Shown here in pieces: positions 34,924 through 42,192 of a stretch of 44,785 nt of DNA. The position numbers were made by a program, and so were the translations under genes. The stretch covers positions 109,974-154,758 of the forward strand of contig JAAXWQ010000004.1 in the NCBI GenBank assembly GCA_013335115.1. The letters are read 5' to 3'. Numbering within the stretch: the first letter of the stretch is position 1; each line of letters begins with the position of its first letter. The notes beneath the pieces were generated by a model. That model searched no databases, was not told where the DNA came from, and saw nothing but the letters and a program-made list of their open reading frames with translations. The stretch is from Chlorobiaceae bacterium. Its GTDB lineage: Bacteria; Bacteroidota; Chlorobiia; Chlorobiales; Chlorobiaceae.

Positions 34924-36072
34924 TCAGGTGAATGTCGGGCAGCCCGCCGGCTCATTCCGGAGGCTATCCTGTTCATATGCCTGTTTGTTGTTTGCCAGCA
35001 ACCTGATGCGCGAAAACACGTAATCGAGCCTGTCTTCATTGAGGACCACCCGCGAATATCCGGTCGAACCGAGTTCCTCCACTGGCCGCCCCTCATGCCA
35101 TACCGACGCACCTCCCGTGCCGTTATGCCAGTAGACCAGCTTGATCTTGCCGTCCTCGATTTCGATGGCGGTGATCCCCCGCTTGCCGATGGCGCATCCG
35201 GAATTGAAAATACTCGGAATCGTGATGCTCCCGTAGCGACCGCTCCTGAGGCTTTTGCTGAATCCTTTCCGGTAGCATTCGTTGAGCTCAATCTTCAGTT
35301 GGCCAATCTCCTGCTCGATCTCATAGCGCCTGTCGCTGCATGCTGAAGAATAACCCCGGCAAAGATCCTCGATGCGATAGTTCAGGAAATCGAACTTCGA
35401 GAGGGATTCGAACAGCGGCCGGTGGGTATGGCCGATGATTGAAATAATCCCGGCGCGCTTTGAAAACTCATACACCGCTTTTTCGATCGTGTATCTTCGC
35501 CTGCTCTTGTGTGAAACAGAATAGTTGCGGATTCCTGCGGGCTTGGCAATGTAACGGAGAAGGTAGGACAACGACCGGCTTATGATGGAAAAAGGCTTAT
35601 TGAGGAACGGTGAAGCCTGATGCCCGTGGAAAAGCAATATGGTGTCGTTGCCGTAACGTAACGCCAATGATTCGACCAGCCATGGAGACAACGGGTATTG
35701 GTGCTCATCGATGAGGCCGAGATCGTGGTTGCCGTAGATTTTCCAGAAAAAACCCGACTCCCTGAAACGCAGGAAAAGTTCATAAAGGCCCGACCAGGCT
35801 TTTGCAATACTCGCGAATGAAAACTTCATCAACTCCTCTATGTCGCCGTTCAGGACGAGGCTGAAAGATCGCTCAAGGTAGTACTTCTCGAGCATCGTCT
35901 CGAAGAGGTGCGAGTTATGAAGGAAGTCATCGTTCCTCCCACCGTCGCCGATATGCAGATCGCTGAAAACGACCACACGGGAAGAGTCGTCAAGCGATAT
36001 CGCTGGCGCATTTCGAAGCAACGGTTCAAGAACCCGGGACGTTCCGGAATAGCCTTTCTCCATAACGTTCAT
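34924..36072 (-). CDS. calcineurin-like metallophosphoesterase, paralogue 1
   Basis: A 382-aa binuclear-metal phosphoesterase. Landmarks are SDLHIGDGGRNDDF (about 36-49), LVLNGDIEEL, IYGNHD, LLFHGHQAS and IISIIGHTHRP: the full D-x-H, GD, GNHD, H, GHTH set. It resembles LpxH-type enzymes in motif order but is over 120 residues longer, with an extra helical segment (SDRRYEIEQEIGQLKIELNE) and a C-terminal beta region (SIFNSGCAIGKRGITAIEIE). The paralogue at 37048-38127 shares every block. The substrate is unknown. It converges with the ParA gene. Confidence 0.88.
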   Translation of the reverse strand: MNVMEKGYSGTSRVLEPLLRNAPAISLDDSSRVVVFSDLHIGDGGRNDDFLHNSHLFETMLEKYYLERSFSLVLNGDIEELMKFSFASIAKAWSGLYELFLRFRESGFFWKIYGNHDLGLIDEHQYPLSPWLVESLALRYGNDTILLFHGHQASPFLNKPFSIISRSLSYLLRYIAKPAGIRNYSVSHKSRRRYTIEKAVYEFSKRAGIISIIGHTHRPLFESLSKFDFLNYRIEDLCRGYSSACSDRRYEIEQEIGQLKIELNECYRKGFSKSLRSGRYGSITIPSIFNSGCAIGKRGITAIEIEDGKIKLVYWHNGTGGASVWHEGRPVEELGSTGYSRVVLNEDRLDYVFSRIRLLANNKQAYEQDSLRNEPAGCPTFT

Positions 36073-36131
36073 GGTATGGAATGGAGGAATATGGTCTGGT
36101 CAAAGGTACGTAAAACCGGGAAACCGTAATG

Positions 36132-36149
36132 TTAACTTCAGGTGAACTT
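36132..36149. promoter_or_regulatory. 11-bp-spaced direct repeat, possible Pho-box
   Basis: TTAACTT at 36132-36138 is repeated as TGAACTT at 36143-36149, an 11-bp period. It lies 60 bp upstream of the phosphoesterase start at 36072. A single TTAACTT also lies at 37002-37008 upstream of the PHP gene, and one is in the pstS leader. Orientation relative to the genes is not constant, which weakens the case. Confidence 0.3.
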
Positions 36150-36198
36150 CTCGGGAGGTCGAAGGCGTGAAGATGGCATCAAATCAGGCTCAACACGA

Positions 36199-36939
36199 TT
36201 AGTGCCTGATTTTTCCGCCACGGTACAGGAAGAGCGAAACATTATCGTTCTTCCTGATGGCTTCCTTGACCGACTCGACATTCTTTTCACAGCGCAACAG
36301 GGTTTTCCACGACCGGAGATGCTTCTCTTCGTGGAAATCGGAATTGGCGATGTAATTGAATTTTTTCAGGCCTACAACATTGAACAGGTCGTCGCGATTC
36401 GCCACCTCCCATGCGTCAAACATCGGAGCAAAGCGTTCATGATTTTCCCACAGGAATTCGGAAGGCGAATCTCCCGAATGGTTGCGAACATAAGGGTGGC
36501 AGGCGACGGAAACCGCCCCTTGGCGCCTTATCTCACCGATGATCGCTTCGACTTCCAGGTCAGGGCTGATGTACTCCTTGACATCGAGGGCCAGAATATG
36601 GTACCTGGAGGTATTGTTTGTCAGTTCGATTCCCGGCAGCACCAACATCCCCCAATTCACCCAAGCATTCCTTGCTACCTCCCAAAGTTCACTCCGATAC
36701 TCGCTGAAACGTTCTTTCGGCATGCATCCGGTCTTCCGGCCCAACCTGGTGTGCTGGATTTCGGACCTGGTATCAAGCACATGATCGGTTATGGCGATGA
36801 CATCAAACCCGGTTTTGCCGTACATCTCGACGATCTCGTTGATGGTCAGTCGCCCGTCACTCCATTTCGAGTGTATATGAAAATCACCATAGAGCCATTC
36901 CATGCGGTTCCCCATTTTTTCAAGGAAAGAGTAGGACAT
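36199..36939 (-). CDS. PHP-domain phosphoesterase
   Basis: About 246 aa of the polymerase-and-histidinol-phosphatase (PHP) superfamily of metal-dependent phosphoesterases. DFHIHSKWSDGRLTINEIVE near the start carries the H-x-H pair, AITDH the next ligand, LPGIELT the Glu, VACHPYVRNH the next His, and ANSDFHEEKH the last Asp-His. It acts on an unknown phosphate ester. The start is uncertain: a TTG at 36963 and ATGs at 36939, 36915 and 36903 are in frame, the last preceded by GGGGA. It lies between two paralogous metallophosphoesterase genes on the same strand. Confidence 0.87.
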   Translation of the reverse strand: MSYSFLEKMGNRMEWLYGDFHIHSKWSDGRLTINEIVEMYGKTGFDVIAITDHVLDTRSEIQHTRLGRKTGCMPKERFSEYRSELWEVARNAWVNWGMLVLPGIELTNNTSRYHILALDVKEYISPDLEVEAIIGEIRRQGAVSVACHPYVRNHSGDSPSEFLWENHERFAPMFDAWEVANRDDLFNVVGLKKFNYIANSDFHEEKHLRSWKTLLRCEKNVESVKEAIRKNDNVSLFLYRGGKIRH

Positions 36940-37047
36940 ATCGACAGATTCGATCAAACCCAAGGTATGACAATACGGAGTATCGCATTGTCAAATCAAG
37001 GTTAACTTTTCCGGGGGCAGTCGGGGAGAGCTGTGGGATGCCTTTGT

Positions 37048-38127
37048 TCAGGCCAGGAGGTTGATGCGGGAGAAGACGTAGTCGAGGTGGTCCTCGTTCA
37101 GCACGATGCGGAAGTAGCCGGTGTCGCCGAGCGGTTCCGGATCCGAGTTTCTGTCGCTGACGAACCGCCGCCCCTGCTTTCCCTTGAACCAGTAGACCAG
37201 CCTGATCCGGTCGCCGTCGATCTCCAGCGCCGTCACCCCCCGCTTGCCGATGGCGCAACCCGAATTGAATACGCTGGGGATGACGATGTTGTTATACCGT
37301 CCGCTGCGCAGGCCGATCTTCTTGCCCTCGGTGAAGCAGGCGTCGAGCATCGTCTTCAGCTCGACTATCCGCTCCTTGATCCGCAGGCGCTCCACGGGTG
37401 AAGCGGCCGGATAGGCGCGGCAAAGTTCTTCGATGCGGTAGTTCAGGTGGTCGACCTTGGAGAGCGACTCGAACAGCGGGCGGTGCGTATGGCCGATGAT
37501 CGAGACGATTTTCGCCTGGTTCGAGAAATCGTAGATCGACTTCTCGATGGCGAACCGACGCCGACTGTTGTAGGCAGTCGAGAAGTTCCTGATCCCCATC
37601 GGCTTGGCCACATAGCGCAGGAAGAGCACCACCGCACGGCTCACCATCGGATAGGTCTCCCAGAGCAGGATGGAGGCCTGGTGGCCGTGGAACAGCAGCA
37701 TCACCTCGTCGCCCCAGGTGAACCTGACCGATTCGACCAGATGCCCGGAAAGCCGGTAATCCCGCTCCTCGAACAGGTCGGCGTCGTGGTTCCCGTAGGT
37801 CTTCCAGAAAAAGCCGTTCTGTTCGAACCGCAGAAAAAGGTCGTAGATCCCCTTCCACTGCTCCTGAATGCTCTCCACGGAAAACTTGAACAGCTCCTCG
37901 ACGTCGCCGTTGAGCGCAAGGCTGTACTTTTCGGGTAGGTAGTAATCCTTAAGCATCGCGCGGACCAGGTCGGCATTGCGCTTGAACTCGTCGCGCCGCC
38001 CGCCGTTGCCCATATGCAGGTCGCTGAGTATCAGCACCTTCGACCCGGGGCCGAGCGCTATCGGTTTGGCGGTATTGAGCAGCCGCTCGAGATTCGGGTG
38101 TTTCTTTTGATGCAGGCGCATATGCAC
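37048..38127 (-). CDS. calcineurin-like metallophosphoesterase, paralogue 2
   Basis: A 359-aa sister of the protein at 34924-36072, with LSDLHMGNGGRRDEF, LALNGDVEELFKFSVESIQE, TYGNHDADLFEERDY, LLFHGHQASILLWET and VSIIGHTHRPLFESLS. The extra helical segment and the FNSGCAIGKRGVTALEI end are also kept, so both derive from a duplication. The GTG start at 38127 has AAGGA eight bases upstream; an ATG two codons on is the alternative. It is the upstream gene of the set phosphoesterase-PHP-phosphoesterase. Confidence 0.88.
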   Translation of the reverse strand: MHMRLHQKKHPNLERLLNTAKPIALGPGSKVLILSDLHMGNGGRRDEFKRNADLVRAMLKDYYLPEKYSLALNGDVEELFKFSVESIQEQWKGIYDLFLRFEQNGFFWKTYGNHDADLFEERDYRLSGHLVESVRFTWGDEVMLLFHGHQASILLWETYPMVSRAVVLFLRYVAKPMGIRNFSTAYNSRRRFAIEKSIYDFSNQAKIVSIIGHTHRPLFESLSKVDHLNYRIEELCRAYPAASPVERLRIKERIVELKTMLDACFTEGKKIGLRSGRYNNIVIPSVFNSGCAIGKRGVTALEIDGDRIRLVYWFKGKQGRRFVSDRNSDPEPLGDTGYFRIVLNEDHLDYVFSRINLLA

Positions 38128-38279
38128 GATCGCGTTCCTTCATGCCGGGCCATCCGCCCGGGCGGGACTCCCCGCATTGAGTACAAAGCATGGACGGAAG
38201 CCTCAAGGTTCGGCAACGCCCGTAAGCCCGACCCGGGGCCGGAGCAACGATTGAACATTACGCAAAAAAAAGCTTTCTT

Positions 38280-39038
38280 GTGTTGTATTTTCATGGAGAT
38301 ACCGTCACAAAAACACCACGGACCGTGATCGCTCCCGAACGCTTCCACAAGATCCGCCGGCTCCTCGAACAGCGGCAACCGGACCTCACGCTCGTCATGG
38401 ACAACGTGAACAAAACGCACAACCTCGCGGCCATCATCCGGAGCTGCGACGCGGTCGGCATCCCGGAACTGCATGCGGTCTCCTACCGGTCATCCATCAG
38501 GACGAAGCAGCACACCTCCGCCGGCGCCCACCGGTGGCTCAGGGTGGGGCTAGCCGAATCCATCGTGCCGATCGGCGAGGAACTCCGCCGACAGGGCATG
38601 CAGCTCCTCGTCGCCACCTACCGATCGGACTCGGTCGATTTCAGGACGGTCGACTATACGCTTCCCACGGCCATCATCCTTGGCGAAGAGCTCAAGGGCC
38701 CGTCCGAAGAGGCCCTGTCGATCGCGGACAAGGCCATCTACATCCCCATGCAGGGCATGGTCGAGTCCCTGAACGTCTCCGTCGCCGCCGCCCTCATCCT
38801 CTTCGAAGCCCAGCGCCAGCGACTGCAGGCCGGCATGTACAACGCCAGCCGCTTCCCCCGGGAGACCTTCGACCGCCTGCTCTTCGAATACACCTACCCC
38901 CGCCTTGCGAGGAAGTTCCGCGAAAAGGGATACCCCTATCCCCCGCTGGACGAAGACGGGGCATTCACTCCCCCGCCCGGGATGGTCGTCACCCCGGCCC
39001 GCTACGAACAGGAGGACCTGACTGAAGCGGACACATGA
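38280..39038 (+). CDS. trmH: tRNA (guanosine-18-2'-O)-methyltransferase TrmH
   Basis: A SPOUT-family (knotted) RNA methyltransferase that methylates the ribose of G18 in tRNA. The order of motifs is right for TrmH: VNKTHNLAAIIRSCDAVGIP, AIILGEELKGPSEEAL, and YIPMQGMVESLNVSVAAALI, with a C-terminal helical tail. The GTG at 38280 gives 252 aa; a GTG at 38325, right before the conserved IAPERFHKIRRLLEQRQPDL, would give 237 aa and may be the true start. It heads a three-gene plus-strand group. Confidence 0.92.
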   Translation: MLYFHGDTVTKTPRTVIAPERFHKIRRLLEQRQPDLTLVMDNVNKTHNLAAIIRSCDAVGIPELHAVSYRSSIRTKQHTSAGAHRWLRVGLAESIVPIGEELRRQGMQLLVATYRSDSVDFRTVDYTLPTAIILGEELKGPSEEALSIADKAIYIPMQGMVESLNVSVAAALILFEAQRQRLQAGMYNASRFPRETFDRLLFEYTYPRLARKFREKGYPYPPLDEDGAFTPPPGMVVTPARYEQEDLTEADT

Positions 39039-39051
39039 ACATAACGGCGGA

Positions 39052-39588
39052 ATGATGAAAATACTTTCTCCGAATGGGCTCCGCTGGCTGAAAGGATTCC
39101 ACCTGCTCGCCGCATCCTGCTGGATCGGAGGGGCGCTCTGCCTGATCACCCTCTACTTCCTCAAATCGGGTGTAGCCGACGGAGGAGAGCTCTACGGCAT
39201 CAACCGAAGCATCCACCATGTCGATATGAACATCGTCGTCTTGCCCGGAGCCATAGGGAGCCTGCTTACCGGCCTTTGCTACTCGATCTTCAGCCACTGG
39301 GGATTCTTCAGGCACCGGTGGCTCACGGTCAAGTGGATCGCGACCCTCTCCGCCATCCTCTTCGGGACATTCTTCCTTGGCCCCTGGGAAACCGCCATGA
39401 TGGATATCTCGGGTAAACTCGGCCTCGCCGCCCTGCAGGACACCACGTACCTCGACAGCCAGTTCCTGAACCTCGCCTTCGGCAGCCTGCAGGTCTCCGT
39501 ACTCGCAATCCTGCTCTTCATCTCGATTTTCAAACCCTGGAAAGCTAAGCCCGCCGCTGCTGGAGCACCAAAGGGCGGTGTCGCATGA
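39052..39588 (+). CDS. small integral membrane protein (DUF2269/CopD-like)
   Basis: A 178-aa protein with four or five membrane helices: GLRWLKGFHLLAASCWIGGA, IVVLPGAIGSLLTGLCYSIF, VKWIATLSAILFGTFFLGPW and VSVLAILLFISIFKPW. His residues near the first helices (GFHLLA, SIHHVDMN) recall DUF2269/CopD-type haem or metal membrane proteins. Function is not known. It starts 13 bp after trmH and overlaps the Nudix gene by 4 bp. Confidence 0.7.
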   Translation: MMKILSPNGLRWLKGFHLLAASCWIGGALCLITLYFLKSGVADGGELYGINRSIHHVDMNIVVLPGAIGSLLTGLCYSIFSHWGFFRHRWLTVKWIATLSAILFGTFFLGPWETAMMDISGKLGLAALQDTTYLDSQFLNLAFGSLQVSVLAILLFISIFKPWKAKPAAAGAPKGGVA

Positions 39589-39980
39589 AACGATCCGGAG
39601 CCAGCATCATCCTCGTCAACCCGCGCAGCGAAGTGCTCCTGCTCCTGCGCGACGACATCCCGGAGATCCCCTATCCGAACATGTGGGACCTTCCCGGCGG
39701 CCACGTCGAACCCGACGAGACCCCTGAATCCTGCATCGTACGAGAGATGCTGGAAGAGATCGAGACCGACGTCGCCTCCTGCACCCTCCTCAGGGTCTAC
39801 GACTTCCCCGACCGCTTCGAGCACATTTTCCTCATGCCCCTCGACCGCAACGCAGCCGACATCCCCCTGCACGAAGGCCAGTGCCTCCGCTGGTTCAGCA
39901 AGGGCGAACTGTCCGGCCTCCCCCTCGCCTACGGCTTTGACCTCGTCCTCGACGACTTCTTCGCCTCCACAGAACCGTAA
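39585..39980 (+). CDS. Nudix hydrolase
   Basis: A 131-aa Nudix protein that should cleave a nucleoside diphosphate linked to another group. The Nudix box GGHVEPDETPESCIVREMLEEIE (about residues 39-61) has the REMLEE core; the Gly usually following EE is replaced. The start overlaps the membrane-protein gene by 4 bp (ATGA). The substrate is unknown. Confidence 0.88.
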   Translation: MKRSGASIILVNPRSEVLLLLRDDIPEIPYPNMWDLPGGHVEPDETPESCIVREMLEEIETDVASCTLLRVYDFPDRFEHIFLMPLDRNAADIPLHEGQCLRWFSKGELSGLPLAYGFDLVLDDFFASTEP

Positions 39981-40003
39981 ACTCTGCCGATACCATCCAA
40001 CAC

Positions 40004-40029
40004 GAAGCCCCGGGGAGATCCGGGGCTTC
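40004..40029. terminator. bidirectional hairpin between convergent genes
   Basis: A perfect 10-bp GC-rich stem (40004-40013 with 40020-40029) with a 6-nt loop lies between the Nudix stop (39980) and the FtsZ-like stop (40083). T tracts are poor on both sides, but position favours termination from both directions. Confidence 0.6.
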
Positions 40030-40082
40030 ATGTATCCAGTGCCGTGCTCGACTTTTTGGCTCATCCATAGCCAGCACGCAAC

Positions 40083-41252
40083 TTACTCCGTGATGCGCCG
40101 TTCGAATGCGGGGGTTTCGGGCCTGCTTTTGTTGATACGGTCCCTATGCGGAACAGCGGAGGGCTGAAAGGAAGAGATCCCCTGCAGGACGTCGATGCGG
40201 ATATCCCTCTGAATGTAGGCCGGGGGCTTGATGCCCATGTTCGTGATCCCCGGCAGTGCAATGGGCCAGCCCGGGTGTTTGGTCGGCAGCTCGGTCGGCG
40301 GAACGGTTTTCGGCTCCTTTTGGACCCCCGTGACGATCAGCGTCGCCAGGGTCACCCCGGGTTCGGGCGACTGTTCGATATAGCCGTTGATGATATCGGC
40401 ATCGTTGCCGACACGATCCTGCAGGTAGTTCATCGCCCGGGTCAGGTCCTTCATGGCCACCTCCCCCGTTATGCTGACCATCACCCCTTTGACCCTGCCC
40501 ACCACCTCCTTGCCGATCTGCAGGCCCTTGAACGCCTCCATCACCGCCTTCAGCGCGCTCCCCTCTCCCGATGCCGTCGCCATCCCGATGGACGCATCTC
40601 CGGCGTTCTTCAGCAGTTCAGAAAAATCCGTGAAGCTGATATTGATATGGCCGCGGCAGGTGAGGACATCCGCGATGCTTTTCACCGACCCGCAGACCAA
40701 CTCGCCGGTCAGGGCGAATGCCTCATCGACCAGGGTCGCATCCGGAAACTGTGCCAGCACCTTCTCGTTATCGACCACGATCAGGGTATCCACATATTTC
40801 CTGAGCGAGGCGACCCCCTCCTCCGCGCTCCGGGCCTTGGCCTTGCACTCCCCGGCGAACGGCGTGGTGACGATCCCCAGCGTCAGGATCCCCATGTTCC
40901 TGGCTACCAGGGCAACCCCCGGCGTCAGCCAGGTCCCCGTGCCCTTGCCCATGCCCGCGACGAGGATGATCACGTTCGCTCCGTGCAACCGGGTGGCGAT
41001 ATGCCGGCGCTCCTCTTCGCCCACCTGCCCCCTCGTGGCCGAACCCGCGCCGATACGCAACCTGACCGGAGCCTTCGACTCCTGCAGGGCAAACGGATCG
41101 GAATGGATGGCCACGTAATCAACCCCCTCGACCTCCTTGCCGGCCATCTGGTTGACGACCTCACACCCGAACCTGCCGATGCCGACAACCTTTATACAGA
41201 TACCGGAAGCATCGTCAAGTGAAAGCTCGTCATATTCGAATTCGAAAGCCAT
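40083..41252 (-). CDS. divergent FtsZ paralogue
   Basis: A 389-aa protein of the FtsZ/tubulin superfamily. The overall order is FtsZ: ICIKVVGIGRFGCEVVNQM, DYVAIHSDPFALQESKAPVR, VAGMGKGTGTWLTPGVALVA, ILTLGIVTTPF, EEGVASLRKYVDTLIVVDNE and a T7 loop. Key positions differ. The first glycine-rich loop reads GRFGCE where GGGGGN is usual, the signature GGGTGTG reads GKGTGTW (102-108), and the T7 loop reads NISFTDF (204-210), where the first catalytic Asp of NxDxxD is Ser. The C-terminal tail lacks an obvious FtsA/ZipA-binding peptide. Standard FtsZ is therefore expected elsewhere. ATG 41252 is chosen; an ATG at 41288 also fits. Confidence 0.85.
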   Translation of the reverse strand: MAFEFEYDELSLDDASGICIKVVGIGRFGCEVVNQMAGKEVEGVDYVAIHSDPFALQESKAPVRLRIGAGSATRGQVGEEERRHIATRLHGANVIILVAGMGKGTGTWLTPGVALVARNMGILTLGIVTTPFAGECKAKARSAEEGVASLRKYVDTLIVVDNEKVLAQFPDATLVDEAFALTGELVCGSVKSIADVLTCRGHINISFTDFSELLKNAGDASIGMATASGEGSALKAVMEAFKGLQIGKEVVGRVKGVMVSITGEVAMKDLTRAMNYLQDRVGNDADIINGYIEQSPEPGVTLATLIVTGVQKEPKTVPPTELPTKHPGWPIALPGITNMGIKPPAYIQRDIRIDVLQGISSFQPSAVPHRDRINKSRPETPAFERRITE

Positions 41253-41288
41253 GGCGGTTGGTTGGTTGAGGTTCGAAGGGTGCCTCAT

Positions 41289-41758
41289 TTATATAAGAAT
41301 TGTACCACACACTGCAAGAATGAATGGTGGCAATTCATCCACAGACACCCGGAAACACCTCTGCCTGACCACCTGCTGCTGCCCAAGGTCCAATCACAGG
41401 AAAAAACAAGGTGATTATACCGAAGGAACATGGTCATGGATGGTTTGGCACAAATGATGGTTTCATCTGGAAATCAGGCATGCCGCTCCTGACAGTGCCC
41501 ATAATACCTGGCCTCGTCGGAGTAGAATGTCGACGAATCTCCGCCCACCCGGGACGGCATTTGTCCTACCCCCGGTCGTATCTTTTGACAAATGCGGATC
41601 CACGCCATTCCTTCTACGGCCTGCCCCGGACAAGCAGGAAAGGCTGGCGCCTTCGTCAATGGGCAAGCACTTGCCGAACCGTCGATCAAACGCTATACTG
41701 TGATAATCCAGCAGTTTCGGGTTATCGGCGTCACCAATCACCAACCGGACTGTCCCTC
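41289..41758. other. 470-bp region without a recognisable gene
   Basis: Between the FtsZ-like start and the 131-aa gene no reading frame shows conserved protein features on either strand; long frames here lack a good start and ribosome site. The right end holds a strong-looking promoter (41671-41699). The left end is AT-rich near 41290 and may carry the FtsZ-like promoter. Confidence 0.5.
41671..41699 (+). promoter_or_regulatory. sigma70-type promoter of the 131-aa gene
   Basis: TTGCCG (41671-41676) and TATACT (41694-41699) are separated by exactly 17 bp, 60 bp upstream of the ATG at 41759. Both hexamers are close to consensus. Confidence 0.65.
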
Positions 41759-42154
41759 ATGCACAACATCGTCAGGCTCAACTACCTCTACCGCGACGCC
41801 GGCAACGACAAAGCGTGGGGCTCGGTCGACTTCACCAATCCCGACCAGCTGGCCATCAAAGAGGTCGAACGCAGGCTCCGTAGCGATTTCGAGCAGGGCG
41901 AACTCTTCATCGCCCATCAGGTCGGCCTCCCCGAGCTCTTCTTCTACGCCACCGACCCGATCACCGAAGACGACCACTGCTACCACGAATTCCACTCCGT
42001 CGAAGCGATCGAAACACCCGAGGCCGTAGCGCCCAAACAATCGATCAGCGAATTCCTGACCGCCGTACGCTCAGCCGCTGAAGCCGGCTGGCGAGCCTTC
42101 AACCCGGCCGACCGGTTGCCAGAACTCAGGGCAAACGCTGCTCACGGGAGTTAA
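41759..42154 (+). CDS. 131-aa acidic protein of unknown function
   Basis: I do not know a named family. The protein starts MHNIVRLNYLYRDAGNDKAW and continues GSVDFTNPDQLAIKEVERRL, IAHQVGLPELFFYATDPITE and DDHCYHEFHSVEAIE, a compact alpha/beta soluble protein with many aromatic and acidic residues and no signal peptide. ATG 41759 is used because a promoter lies 60 bp upstream and the sequence before it shows no conservation; an open frame goes back to 41411. The helicase gene begins 38 bp downstream, so the two are probably one transcript. Confidence 0.7.
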   Translation: MHNIVRLNYLYRDAGNDKAWGSVDFTNPDQLAIKEVERRLRSDFEQGELFIAHQVGLPELFFYATDPITEDDHCYHEFHSVEAIETPEAVAPKQSISEFLTAVRSAAEAGWRAFNPADRLPELRANAAHGS

Positions 42155-42192
42155 GCATTAACTAATAGGCAGATAACTACAGCCCTCGTCTT

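Noticed and set aside
37447-37938. Plus-strand frame opposite the second metallophosphoesterase
   Set aside because: Antisense shadow without features.
41411-41758. In-frame upstream extension of the 131-aa gene
   Set aside because: No ribosome site or conserved sequence, and a good promoter lies within it; the ATG at 41759 fits better.
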